The translations under genes and the position numbers were made by a program. The notes under the pieces are model-generated. The model saw nothing but the letters and a program-made list of their open reading frames with translations, ran no database searches and was not told the DNA's origin. Of a DNA stretch of 64,000 bases, positions 12,701 through 27,119 are shown in pieces (position 1 is the stretch's first letter; each line of letters begins with the position of its first letter). The DNA is from Branchiostoma floridae (taxonomy: Eukaryota > Chordata > Leptocardii > Amphioxiformes > Branchiostomatidae). The stretch is taken from assembly GCF_000003815.2 (NCBI RefSeq), contig NC_049985.1, forward strand, positions 5,869,713 to 5,933,712, in the 5' to 3' direction.

Positions 12701-15700
12701 CTGCTGAAGTAGCCTTTAGGCACCAAAATATTTGGTTTAAGTGTTAGATAGTAGGGGAAGGTTGTCTCTCTCTGTCAGTCTATACAAGGGGAAGGATAAG
12801 ACTTCACAAAACCCTTTCCACTCCTATGGTAAATCCACCTGCACATAAATGACTTTACAGTACCATCGTGGCTCTCATGTCTTGTAGAAACGCCCCTACC
12901 TACCTGACTGTGGGTCCTGGAGCTGCAGGAAGAACTGGTTAGCGTACAACACATGCTGACTGTGGAAGGTGGAACAGGACTGGCGCAGCGCCCACACCAG
13001 CTTCCTCTCCGACGAGTTCTCCGTCTTCGGATAGTACCGTCCCACGGGGGTCTGCCTCACCAGGGAGTCTTCTGAGGAAGTGAAGGGAATATATTTCAGA
13101 TGGGGTTGTACCAGTTTAACTAGCACAGTAACTGGTTTGTGACTGTTTCAGAATGTGTTCCTAAGAGTGCAGGAATCTTTGGACCTAAATTTCAATTCAG
13201 TTTCAGAAAAATTCCCACATCTTAACTTAAGGCTAGCACACATCTTATGCAAAAATGCACACTTAACTTAAGGCTAGCACAAGGTATCTAAAACAAGATT
13301 TGATCGATACACAGTCAAACCTGGTTGGGAAACCATCTGGTGCTAACATTACCCTCTCCATTCACAAGCAACATTAGAACATGCAGTCCGGAGCAACCAC
13401 CTGTCCTAAGACGTCAATAAAGTTTTTTTTTAAATGACTATGTGGTGATCTCATTCATGGGACCTGGAGGAATGATGACAGATAACAATAAGTTTGTTTG
13501 CCATTTTTGTATAATCTTACTTTGACTGCCATCCTTTATGGGCTCATCTGCGATGTTCACCCTCAGGGCTCTCCCCCTCACCTCTGTTCCCCTCATGGTT
13601 TCACAGGCCAGGACACAGCTCTCATGGTCATAGAAACGCACAAACCTGCGGGCACAAGAACATCTGAGTTACGTACGAAGGTTAGACATCCAGGTAATCA
13701 GATACGCTAACTAGCAATTAAAAAACTGCTCTCCAACCAGTTCTCTTTAGTGTCACTGACAAAAGGTAATGGATTTTGTCTGAAAAGTCAGATCATTTCC
13801 AAAATTAAGTTAACATTGATCATCTGTGTTAGGGATCAATGCAGACCTCCAATGACCTTTGACCCACTACTGATTATGACATATAATGATATATAAAAAT
13901 ACACTAAAGTTCTCCACTGCTCACGCATATGTGTGCTCCATATCTGGTCTCCTATTGGCCAGCCAGATGTCGTGTACCTCTCCGCAAGATGAGAACAGTC
14001 CAGCCAGCTCTCTCTACACAGGGAACAACAACACGTCATAATCTGTCTAGTTAATGTTAAACAAATGTGCAACATTCACAGAGACGGCGGCACCAAATTT
14101 CGTTTGGGGGGGCGAACTTTTACTGACAGAATTGTACGGCACATGTAGCGCCGGAGGCGCGACCATCCTAGGGGGGTCCGGGGGCATGCTCCCCCGGGAA
14201 AATTTGAAATCTTGACCCTCTAAAACGCCATTTCCTACGTTTTGGCGCGCATATTTTGCTGCCAGACTAAGCTAAATTTGATGACAATTCTGTTAGAAAG
14301 ACACATGGTTTTAGCGAGGGCGATGCCCCCAAAATATATTCACGATTCCGAGTGTCGAAGGTGCAAGCTGTCGCAAGGTTGGTCTGGGAAAATTTCAAAA
14401 TCTGTACCCTCTGAAACGCCATTTTCTGTATTTTGGGGGACAAATTTTGCTGAGGGACTATGCTAAATCTAATGTCATTTTTGTGAATGAAAGATATGTT
14501 TGAGGGCAATGACCCACGCCTCAACAAATTTTCACCATGTCGTTGTGAGCGCCGGAGGTACAAGTCATCGCTAGGGAGGTCCGGACAAAATTTTGAAATC
14601 TTGACCGCCTGAAACGTCATTTCCTGCATTTGAGGCCCACATTCTGCTTGTAAACCAAGTATAGTACGATAGTAAAATTTCTATTAGTTAAAAAGGTTTT
14701 TAAGAGCAACGCTCCCGCAACATATTGTCCTGCGCCGACATGGGCAAAGACGCGAGCCGTCACAAGGGAACACTGGCGAAATTTTGAAATCGGGACTCTC
14801 TGAAACGTCATTTCTTGCGTTTTCAGGCGTAAATTTTCCCATTAGACTAGCTTGATTTAATGAAATTTCCATCATCAAAAAAATACACAAGGTTTCAGCT
14901 TGATTTTCTGGGGGGGCGACGCCCCCCCAACATATTTTTCGGGGGGGGGGGGGGGCCCCCCCCGAAATGCCCCCCCGGTGCCGCCGCCACTGATTCAAGG
15001 TACTCTCTATGAAGTACATTCTATCTCAACTACCTGGAAATGTCACGGTGCAGCTAACATAAATGGATTGTTTACTGATGTCTTCACCTCTTTTGTCCTG
15101 CTTTGATCTTTCTGCAACAAAAATTGTAAGACAGCAACTGAGTTGTTAACTGCCAGTATGTTGAATAAAGTCTAACTGCTTGTATTTTTAACACTGCCTT
15201 TTTGTTTCCCAGCCATTTGCAGACTGACAATCTCATTTTCTTCCATTCATGAAGCCTTTATCATTCCTTTCTCAGTGCAATGTGATGGAAATAGGATCAA
15301 ATAAAAGATTATTCATCTGTTGAAACTAAGAAACAGTAGAGGTATTTTTCTCTATCACAAAAGAGGTGTTTTTCCCTATCAAGAAGATGATGTAACTATT
15401 AAAAGATATCAATAGATATCTCACCTTGGTGACAGATAGCGGTAAGTTCCCCACGTACACAGAAGGCATGGTTTTCTTGGCAGCCAGGGATTGGCTGTTC
15501 AGCTCCAGTGGCTGTCTCCCATGTCTCCACTCCTGTGCTAGTCTTCCCCCATCACCTGATGTACACAGTTAAGTTTATGTATCAGGTTACAAGAGAGTGC
15601 ATGTATGTACACAGGTACAATGTGCTGAATGTATATTCTATTCTATTCTATTCTATTCTGTGTTCTGTTCTATCCTTTTCTAGTCTATCATATTCTATTC

Positions 15701-17451
15701 CCTATTCTAGCTGTGTTTGCTCCTTTGTTTGCTTCCTTGCAGACTAGAATAGCTCAATAGATAAATCAGACTGGCGTGCCAAAATTTGTATAATTCATAG
15801 GCAAGAGTTTTGATTGGCTCTGAGTCACATGGTCCTTGTTATGGCACAGCAACAGAGTTTAGACAGGGATTCAGAACTTCAATATCATTAGACTGTTTCT
15901 GAGAAATTAAGTGGGAAACCACTTGTTGGAGTGAAGCAGAGCCTAAGCTAAACTAAGGATGAATTCCATCTATAAGTTCCAATTTTGGCATGCAATGTTA
16001 CATGTATATTTTATTGGTTTGTATGAATTGTTCAGTTCATCCTCTGAAAAGAGGTCAGACACCATAATTTCCACAAAGTCCTGTCCAGCATGACAGACCA
16101 GTATGGACTGAACTAACAGCAAGATTTCAGACTTACCATCTCCAGTGCCTAACTCTTCCCAGTCTGCCATTGGCTGGTTCAGCTGATTTAACACCTCTGC
16201 AAACCTCTGTCTTCTCCTGCTGTCTACACCTTCATACCTGGGGCACAGCTGGGGAAAGATATATATAGGCTTTACTTTGATGTTAATATCAACAAAATAG
16301 AAAACATTGATGTGATTGTTATATGGCATCCAGTGGAATTATGAGAGTTGAATCAGATGTTATGTCAGTGATCTGTTGAAATGGTCGTTTTCAATGTCCT
16401 TGGTAGCAATCCAGAAACACTGAGAGCTAGACAGGCTCTAAAATATTAAATTATGTCATTTATTTCAATGTTGTGTAGGTATAGTCATAATAGATGTCCT
16501 CCATAAAACAATTCAGTAAGAGATGGTTACTAAGACTTCACAACCTCCACTACCTAACGTTATATCAATACTGCTGTGCACAGATCTCCCAACAATGGAA
16601 GAACAGACAGATAGTGACAGACATAAATACATGCCAAAGATAGAGACAAGACAAAAACTATATCTAATAATTTCCTTGGCATAAGATAACTACCAGTAAG
16701 CCTTTTATAGCCTTAACCTTGGATTACCTTTTCTTCTGCAATCGACCTTGCCTTCTCTGCAAACCCCTGTGATGACTCTGCATCCTTGATGTCATACTCA
16801 CTGGTTCTCTCAAGGTCAACTCCGTACACATTCAGCAGTCCCTGCAGCTCTTTGGACTGGTCTATGTCCACCTTGGCTGTCATGGGGGGAAAGATGAAAA
16901 ACGAAAGGCGATCAGAGATAGAAGACTTCATATCCTTACCCAAACATGATCTTGGTGCCCCTTGAGACAAACGTAAGCACACTAAAGTTGCCTGGCAACT
17001 TTGCAAAATTGTGAGAAGTAACAGACATGTACACACAGCCAGACCCAGCCAAAACATCATTTATAAGAATATTTGCTAGTTGGATCTTTTGATTTCTATC
17101 TTAATTCACAACAGTTGTCAAATAGTCATTAACAACTTTCATTGAAGCTCCTGGAACTTGGTTGAACTTTGTTATCAGAAAACCACCTGTATGGCACTTG
17201 TCAGATATCCTTAGGCTTAACGTTAGTTTATTTCTTAATGAAATGACTTGATCACTCAGCCTTGGTTTGGAAATAAACTTCCTTGCATTTTGCAAATATT
17301 ATTCTTCATAGACATAGATTGCAACGTTACTATGGCCACCCAAATCTTCAAACGCAAGGAATCGCTATGATCATACTGAGAACGACCTTCAAATAGTAAA
17401 ATCAAAAACGAAGCTTGTGCGCCTTGAATGAACAAAACGTGACTCACCCAT
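9741..17451 (-). CDS. RRM-domain protein, 650 aa, 10 exons
   Basis: Coding exons in transcript order: 17448-17451, 16728-16876, 16137-16248, 15425-15555, 13925-14013, 13521-13645, 12904-13071, 12218-12356, 10914-11501, 9741-10188. All junctions are GT-AG and the phases close exactly (1953 nt, stop TGA at 9741-9743). The first exon carries only ATGG. An RNA-recognition motif spans about residues 120-195, split over three exons: RNP2-like VYVGNL (121-126) and RNP1-like YAFVRF (161-166). The N-terminal part is charged. Residues about 205-310 are well-ordered in composition (WALRQSCSTFH; FCANRLVVDFEEVLSWLEDI). The C-terminal half is Ser/Pro/Asn-rich and ends in an acidic tail. Likely an RNA-binding protein. 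I do not recognise the orthologue; a TDRD10-like RRM protein is one untested idea. Confidence 0.85.
10542..10760. mobile_element. MITE with ACTGTAATTC ends
   Basis: The ends are inverted copies: 'ttactgtaattc' at about 10543 and 'gaattacagtaa' at about 10746-10757. The inside holds further inverted words (cacggt/accgtg). It lies in the last intron of the RRM gene. A structurally similar element with TACTGTAAATGCA ends sits at about 47883-48092. Confidence 0.6.
12385..12650. repeat. SINE-like dispersed repeat, copy A
   Basis: This stretch aligns by eye with 57396-57690. Shared words in order are 'ccagtttagctca', 'tttttgacaag.acaa.aaac', 'ccatagcttaa', 'ctgcaa/atgcaac', 'tttc..gtagc' and a phrase like 'cagaatcaaactca'. 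A shorter piece lies near 5278-5350. It is in an intron of the RRM gene. No reading frame is shared between copies, which points to a non-coding interspersed repeat. Confidence 0.6.
14079..14992. mobile_element. 914-bp non-autonomous DNA transposon
   Basis: The ends form 16-bp terminal inverted repeats: CAGAGACGGCGGCACC on the left and the complement of CAGTGGCGGCGGCACC on the right, differing at two positions. ATTCA directly abuts both ends (14074-14078 and 14993-14997), a 5-bp target-site duplication or the remains of a longer one. Four degenerate internal direct repeats of about 190-200 bp each carry 'aaaattt.gaaatc', 'ctctgaaacgccattt' and 'caaattttgctg'. No transposase frame is present. 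It sits in intron 4 of the RRM gene, 65 bp from the exon at 13925-14013. Confidence 0.8.
15636..15710. repeat. Pentanucleotide (TTCTA)n microsatellite
   Basis: Perfect 'ttcta' units at about 15637-15660 are followed by decayed units. The tract is intronic in the RRM gene, between the exons at 15425-15555 and 16137-16248. Confidence 0.85.
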
Positions 17452-18333
17452 GTTCTGGTTTAACTTCCTTGTATAGACAGTGAAATTTCAATGACTTTTA
17501 GACGAAATTCACCGTGTTGTCTTCAGGACGTCACGTGCATGTTGTGTTGGCCATGTCTGCTGTATCCTCTGGAACTTGCTCCTTGTCCCTCCGGTGGCCT
17601 TTCTGTTTTGTAGAGCACCGATTTGGAAACAGACTTTACCTTATAAGAAAGTAATACCGCCTATTAGATGCCTTCTTTATGAATGAAGAGTAATTACAAG
17701 TCCATAAACAGGACAACCGAAGTTATTGTCCCCAACCTGTCCTCCGGACAACTTGCACTTGTTCTGAGAGCAGGGCTGGTCAAAAGCGCCACCTACCGTC
17801 TCATTGAAAAAAAGTACTGACGCATCATGACGTTTCAACAGAGCAACTTGATTGGTGAAGCATTACTCTCATTTACATGTAACATCTATTATCATAATAC
17901 CGGTACGTTTACGACGATTTCTCTAGCCATACTGATTTGACAAATTGTCAACGCATCATTTTCTCCAGTTACATGTTGCTGTTATAGGTTACGCTTGCCA
18001 TTTCTTCTGTGTAACTTTTCTGCCACTCTTGTCCTGCTAAAAGCGCAATATTGTAATTGTAACACGCCGCGGAATTACACGGCGAACGGGCGCGTGGTTG
18101 GGAGGGGGTAAAAATACCGGCCGGAAGAAACACGGCACAATTAACTGTCGCTATGTACTTTTATACATCCTCTGATGTTCCTTCCTTTTTCTGTTAGTAA
18201 ATGCATAAAACATAAACCTGCATGAGCATACAAAATGTCATGAGAAAACGGACGTATACTGTCAAGAATTTTCATTTAACTTCTGTCCGTCACAACCGCT
18301 ATGACGTAACACTTCACTGCCAGCGTTATAAGA
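17452..18333. promoter_or_regulatory. Likely promoter of the RRM gene, shared intergenic region
   Basis: The minus-strand RRM gene starts at 17451 and the plus-strand TRIM gene at 18916, so the two are divergent. A composite CRE/E-box, GACGTCACGTG (17528-17537, containing CACGTG), lies about 80 bp upstream of the RRM start codon. A GC-rich patch sits at about 18062-18125. No coding sequence is seen. The start site is not marked by any single decisive motif. Confidence 0.45.
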
Positions 18334-18915
18334 TATAAAAATGGCGGGAAAATGGCTGCGTACATTCAATTTTGCCCATTCAGTCGTAGATCCGGGCTAT
18401 TATGCAACGGTTCTTCACACTTTTACATGAGTTGTAGGTCACCAACAGAAATTCAAGATTGTTGTTGAATCATGTTCGTTATTATCTAACGACCTAGGTA
18501 TCCGACGTTGGAAATACAATGAATTGTTCGTTGCTTGGTACATCATGAAAATAGTTGATATTGCGATTTAGTTGATTTCATGTCGGGTTTATCCAGCAAC
18601 AATAAGCGTGGATGGGATCATTAAACATGCTCGAGATGTGGTTTTACTCCATCGCGGACCGAGAGGATGTCCCCAGCCGAAGCAAGGTAACGTTACTCAT
18701 GGTCACCAGATTTTAGTGTAAATTGTCTTTCCCAAAGGCATTGGGGCTGGCTATTGATTTGTACCCATAACCTTTAAATTCTAACGTAAGTCAACAAACT
18801 TTCTAACCAAAAGGCTACCTTGCCACATGTAAGATGTAAGTCTTTAAATCCATGGAGACTTGACGTCAACGCACTTGTGACGTACCGAAACCAGGAAGTC
18901 AGATCGCAAACAGCA
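18334..18915 (+). promoter_or_regulatory. TRIM gene 1 promoter and 5' leader
   Basis: TATAAA (18334-18339) is followed by a combined E2F/YY1-like block, ATGGCGGGAAAATGGC (from 18341). A possible 5' leader exon ends at CAAG|GTAACG (about 18688). Close to the start codon are a consensus CRE, TGACGTCA (18861-18868), and an ETS-type CAGGAAGT (18892-18899). The stretch from about 18570 to the start codon recurs before the second TRIM gene (about 23424-23806), with the CRE (23772-23779) and ETS site (23783-23790) kept, so the promoter was duplicated with the gene. Confidence 0.5.
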
Positions 18916-21904
18916 ATGGCGACTGCTTCTTTCTCGGAGAAAGTCGGCGACGATTTCATTCAGTGCACGATCTGCTGCTACAACTTCAAGAAGCCGAAGA
19001 TTCTTCCTTGCTTGCACACCTTTTGTGCGCACTGTCTGCGGGAATGGGCCCAGAAGAACGACGGCGTTACCTTTCCGTGTCCTATTTGTCGTGAGCCAGT
19101 CTCACTGCCCCAAAATGGCGTTGAGGGTTTTAAGGACAACTTTTTCCTCGCTAGCCTGGTGAAAGCCGTGACCGAGCAAAAGAAGGTTCGCCACCGGCAA
19201 GATGGCCTCCTCTGTACCACGTGTGACGAAGGGAAGCCAGCCACCTCCAGGTGTTCGGAGTGTGCAGAGTTTCTGTGTGAGAGCTGTGAGTCGGCACATC
19301 GTCTTCAGAGAGCTACCAAGGGCCACACCCTCTTCACGTTTGAGGAACTGAAGACGGGCAAATACGACGGCGTGTTCAAGACAAGGAAATCTCCTCCGTG
19401 CTCCAAACACTCCGGAGAAATCCTTAAGCTCTACTGCATGACATGTGGGACACCGATATGCAACGAATGTGCCTTGTTTGAACACAGGGACTCACAACAC
19501 GACCTCAAGCGCATTGAAGAGGTGGCCACTGAGAAGAGAAAAACAATCTTAGATCTCACGCCTCACTGTCAGGCCCAAGTGCAATTCTTCCAACGGACAC
19601 AAGAAGTTCAGAGCCGTTTGAAGGAACAACTTCAGATAAATACAGCGTTGGCTCGTCAGAACGTCCACCAAACTGTACAAACAATGATTGCCCTGGTAAA
19701 GGAAGAAGGCGAGCGGCTTCTAGCTTGCATCGATACAGAAGAAACATCCAGGAAGAAACAGATTGAAGCAGATATGGAGAAAGTGCAGATCAGTCTGGCT
19801 AGCGCCAAGAGCACATGTGAGTTTGCAGATACTCTAGCTCGGGAGGGAGGCGACTACGAAGTAGCGTCTTTCTCAAAGGATCTGACGACGAGACTGAACG
19901 ACTTGATCAAACCACCTGTAGATACAGTGGACTTCAAACTGGCAAACATCACAGTGGATTACTCGGATATCGAGCGCAAGTTTAAACAAAACATCCCGCC
20001 ACTTGCCCAATACAGCCTGACAAAGTCAACGGAGAGAGAACTACGTGCGTCACAGAAACCCGCGAGCTGCAAGACAGACAATGGCCCGAAACAAAAGGGG
20101 CGGGGCGGAAATGTGAGCAGAATGACAGGTGGTAAGTAGTAGTAGTGAGGCATGATAGTCACAGAAACCCGCGAGCTGCAAGACAGACAATGGCCCGAAA
20201 CAAACGGGGCGGGGCGGAAATGTGAGCAGAATGACAGGTGGTAAGTAGTAGTAGTGAGGCATGATAATCACGTCACACATAGGTGCTTGTTCTTCTGTGA
20301 GGTCATCTCATGTCTTGTGCATCACTTTCAGATGAAAGCTATAGGTCACCGTATGCTTCTGTGAGAATATTTATGAGATATTGCAGTTAGATTTAACAAT
20401 GGTAAGATTGGGCCATAATCTAATCAAGAAAATATTTTTGATTAAATTGTTTTCAGTTGGAGATAGATGCCATGTCTTGATGCTACTATTGATGATATTT
20501 AAGTCTAATGCTCTTAAACCTTCTAAGGTGACATTTACTGAAAATTACTGAATAAATGTAACATTGTATTCAACTTATTCCAACCAAAGTCTGTGAAACT
20601 ATCGATATTTAAATATTATTATTGAAATCTCCAGATCAAGGCACATATGTAAGCTGACATGCAATTAAGCTTTTCTAATATTTGTAACTAGCATACTAAG
20701 AGTCATTGCAGAGAAATATCTCCGATGTGGAACTATGAGCAGCCATATAATTAAAAAAAATACGGCTATTTTGTGTTATGGCATTCTAGGACTCAGAGAC
20801 CCTCAAACATCAAATAATTTATGGCTGAAAATTACTGAAATTGCGATGGCTATCCTGATGAATCTGATAAAGGTACGAACATATATCATGTTTTGCATTT
20901 CTATATAGCATGTTTTCAGCTTTAGTTTTGCAGATCAAAAGTTGAATATGAAGCATTGAAGCACAATCCGATGTAAAACCGTGATTCCTTTTCAAGTATC
21001 CTTATATTCTCCAGGTAAAGCAGCAAACCAATATAACCAACCAAATTCTAATGTTTTTCAAAGTTATGCATGGCCACAGTTAACAAACAACTACACAAAC
21101 ATTTGCCATCACTTACCCACATAGTGAAATATTATTACCCGATTTATTATAGCCCCAAAGCCAAAAATCCCCATAAAGCTTCAACCCCCCTCTCACGGCT
21201 CGCGTCATGTTTTTGCAGAAAGTTGCCTTTGTTTGTTCGTATACTTAACCCTTGAAGTTGAAACATTCCTTTAGAATGGTTATATTACATTGTTTCAAAA
21301 GAACGCACAGAAAGAAACGGATGCTTATTGTCGATGACCTGGTGCTCGTTTTTTTACTTGCACACAATACTTGTACTATAGGGCAAGTCTATTGGTAAAA
21401 TATTGTGTGCGAGTAAATTTAGCTAATGGGAAAACACTGCATTTTCGCGTAAATGTTGCCTTTCTAGTTACTTGTATAATGCCCACTCCACAGCCAAGCC
21501 TATATTTTTTTCCGTAACCCAATTATAAATCTAATAGATTACATTTCTCTCTAGTCTTCCCAGGTCCAAGCCAGGCAAATGTTGCTCCAAGTTCATCAAA
21601 CAGTGAACCTACATCACCCACTGCGGTTGGACCAGACCAAGCAACAGCCATCCGGATTGAATCCCCCTCAAGTCTGGCTTCCAAGAGGACAGGATATAGG
21701 AATTACGGCACATACAAGTTGCCAGATATATCTGATGATGAGGATGATGACATGAATAACAGCAAGAATAGAAGTACAGTACAACATAGGGGTGGGTACC
21801 GGTACAGAAAATTTAGGTCCAGGTCCGGTGTAGGAGCAGAAATCTGTTCCATCTTGAAGATTTCTGAGCCAAGGAGAAAGAAATCACACAAAATCATGAA
21901 ATAG
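18916..21904 (+). CDS. TRIM-family E3 ubiquitin ligase, gene 1
   Basis: Exon 1 (18916-20131) encodes 405 residues. C3HC4 RING at residues 17-58 (CTIC, CLHTFCAHC, CPIC); B-box 1 at about 100-128; B-box 2 at about 162-195 (C-x2-H, C-x2-C, C-x2-C, H-x4-H); then a coiled coil to about 330. This tripartite order marks a TRIM ubiquitin ligase. The start at 18916 is chosen because it is shared with the paralogue at 23807. Without splicing the frame stops at 20139. A consensus donor (G|GTAAGT) at 20131 joins in phase 1 to a predicted exon 21555-21904, a Ser/Pro-rich tail with an acidic SDDEDDD run and a basic end, about 521 aa in total. The second exon is less certain. No SPRY, NHL or DTC domain is visible. 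Confidence 0.85.
20049..20268 (+). repeat. 109-bp tandem duplication of the TRIM exon end
   Basis: Bases 20049-20157 recur at 20158-20266 with almost no changes. The unit holds the last coding part of TRIM gene 1 exon 1, the splice donor ACAGGTG|GTAAGTAG and a short intron stretch, so two identical donors lie 109 bp apart. Confidence 0.93.
20269..21554. other. Intron of TRIM gene 1, no other feature
   Basis: AT-rich, with stops in all frames. It ends in a pyrimidine-rich acceptor, TTTCTCTCTAG, at 21554. No repeat family was recognised inside it. Confidence 0.5.
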
Positions 21905-23806
21905 CATAGCAAAATCACCTACTGTGGCTAGGCCAGGCCCAGGGCAGAGGACGAAGCATGGCGATTTTTCATTAGCTAGACGTGCGGCTTTGCCATGAAT
22001 CGCGTTTTCAGTCAAGCACACCTATAGCCTACTCTTCTGACAAGTGTAATAAAGTAGATTCAACGTATGATATGAAATATATATATATTAATGGCAAAAT
22101 AATTGACTTTATTTCCATTTTCTGATTGGTCAGATTCTACTTAATGGATAGCCACCTATTTTTTCTGTGCAATGATTGACTCATCCTGGTGAAGCTATGG
22201 GGTATTGCCTTACGTCGCTATCCTACATTTCTTCGTAATTTCCCATTCATTCTTCCCCATGCTCCCGATTTCTGTTCCTTCCCAATTTCATCCTGTCTAT
22301 AACGTTTCCCGATCACATTTTCCTAACGGATATACGTTTCCCAATCTGATTCCCTACATATGTGCGACGCTCTTCACCATTAATCAGTCAATAATAGAGA
22401 TCTGTATCAAACCAAACCAAACCCTTGAGGACCTTGAGTTCAAAACCGGACAAGCTGTGAAAACACGATCATCATCATCATCATCATCGCACTCATCAAG
22501 GTTGCACCAACAATTCCGACCGCGAGGCACCAACTTTGAACTGAGTAAAGCTAGATCCCATAACAGCAGGAAATGCGGTCCCAGCTACTCAATTGGTGTG
22601 AACATCTGAGCCAACTTCACATTCAGTACATGTCGAGCATAGTCCGACCAAGGTCCGACCAAGACGTTATTAGAAGTAGGTCATTGACACTAAGAAAATA
22701 GGACACTCTGTTGAAATATTGACCCAGAATTTACCGGACGTCCATCGGCATTGCCTTGAGCATGCTACCCGGGTGTAGGAAGGACTGTTCAAACAGCTTT
22801 CTGACCCTCTCAAAATTGTTTAAATTTATAATCATTGGATCACTCTCTTCACAAGTAGGTATACATGTACTTGAAAGATACTGTTATCCTGTACGTAGAG
22901 GTCAGACATCGAAGTTAGGGCTGCCCATTGACAAGCATGTTGAAATACACTGAATGAAGGCTTCAAAAAAGTACTAACCCATATTTCAATCTTAAAAATT
23001 CTTCTCCACCAGAAAGTCACTTGGGTCTAGTTTATAACCATTCAAAGAAAACAGAGGGTTGTTCTGCTCATTCTCCGAGAAAAGCTCCCTCTATGAAAGA
23101 AACCTCACCTCTGACCCCTTTTCCCTCCTGATACAACCAGTAGCACCCTATAACTAAAACCTGTCCTTACACCAGCTGAACTGCTGAACTGAACAAATTT
23201 TGACCCAAACAGGAAAGCTTAGACCCTACATGTCTCTTCTAACTCAAAAAGTCTCCAGATTGGGCAAAAATTTTCAAGGAAAAGAAGGATTTTCAAGGAT
23301 TTTAAGTCACACCCATTTTTTGCCCTCTACCGCGCAACGCAACTCTGACGTCAGCCCTTGAGAACACTTGAAAGCCACTTCATAAAAATTGGAAATAGTT
23401 AATACATGTAATGCAATATTGTTGATTTCATGTCGAGTTTATCAAGAACAATAAGTGTAGATGGAATGTTTTAACACGCTCGAGGTAGAACACGCTCGAT
23501 GTAGGTGTGGTTTTACTCCAACGCGGGCCGAGAGGACATCCCTAGTCGAAGTTAGGTAACGTTAGACACTCGACTCTGGTGAAAACTAAGTCTAGTAATG
23601 TTAAAGACCCTTTAGATTTAAGTCAACAACTCTAACCAAAAGGCCGCCTTTGATCAATGAAGACTTGGTGGAAACTATAACAAAATCGTCGAGTAAAATT
23701 CTCATCCCTAAGCTACGGTCGTGTAAACAGTGGACATTGACCTTTCAAGTTTCGGTACGTCACAGGTGTGGTGACGTCAAATCAGGAAGTGAGATCGCAA
23801 ACAGCA
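21905..23806. other. Spacer between the TRIM paralogues, with the second promoter copy
   Basis: The left part (21905-23400) has no supported gene; the open frame at 22205-22609 has a low-complexity Ser run and no splice support. From about 23424 the sequence becomes a diverged copy of the 5' flank of TRIM gene 1 (18570 onward), with shared phrases 'gttgatttcatgtcg', 'gtggttttactcca' and 'ccgagagga', including the leader donor AG|GTAACGTTA (about 23554). A CRE lies at 23772-23779. Confidence 0.6.
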
Positions 23807-26409
<2,603 letters not shown>

Positions 26410-27119
26410 CCAAGGGAGTTAATGCAATGGATCTACATTTGTACATGTAAATGTGTAGTATTTTTGATTTCTTGTTTTTATGTTGTAGCAAAAGTCAGTA
26501 TAGTGGTGGACACAGGACAATCAATGCAGTTTTACAACCATAATGAGCGTTAGTTGCAAATGTAACATCTAGTACATTGCACTTTCACGAAGCCAGCATG
26601 ATTATGTTTTGTACTTGCTTACTGCTACAAATGGTTTTGTGGTCAGACATGTAATCCATCCACTGCAAAGTACAGACTTCTAAGATCAGTGTGTTGAAAA
26701 TGATGATCCTGGCATCAGACATGACCCATTAGATAACTGTTACATTAGATAGACCATTTTCTTGACCAAGGCATAGCCAGTGCATAGTAATGCCACAGAC
26801 TAACTGCTACTTATTTTGCCATTACATCTACCAACAATTGAATCATACCTTCAGAATTAATGTAGGAATATTGAAATAAAATCCTTAGTTTGCTATATGT
26901 ATTCTTGCATTTTCATTACTTTGACACAGACTTTGAGAAGGTTGTTACCTTACAAATTACGTGAAACAAATATCAAGTGTCAAGATAGTGCTTCAGTCAC
27001 ATACTTTATAAACACATTGAATTACATATAAAAATTCCCCATATAAAAACTATTGATTATTTCATAGACATTATTGCACCACAGAAATTTGTGGGTGTCA
27101 TAGCTTCGCATCTGAAGGC
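26410..27119. other. 3' UTR of the TRIM-Deltex gene and convergent spacer
   Basis: The 3' UTR is likely about 26410-26900, with AATAAA at 26875-26880. The following 220 bp separate it from the minus-strand hydrolase gene that converges on it. No other feature is seen. Confidence 0.6.

Noticed and set aside
18820-18915. In-frame extension of TRIM gene 1 upstream of 18916
   Set aside because: It uses a CDS start not shared with the paralogue and runs over the CRE/ETS promoter sites; the common start is the ATG at 18916.
22205-22609. 134-codon plus-strand open frame between the TRIM genes
   Set aside because: Low-complexity Ser run from (atc)n, no domain, no splice partners, no start context.
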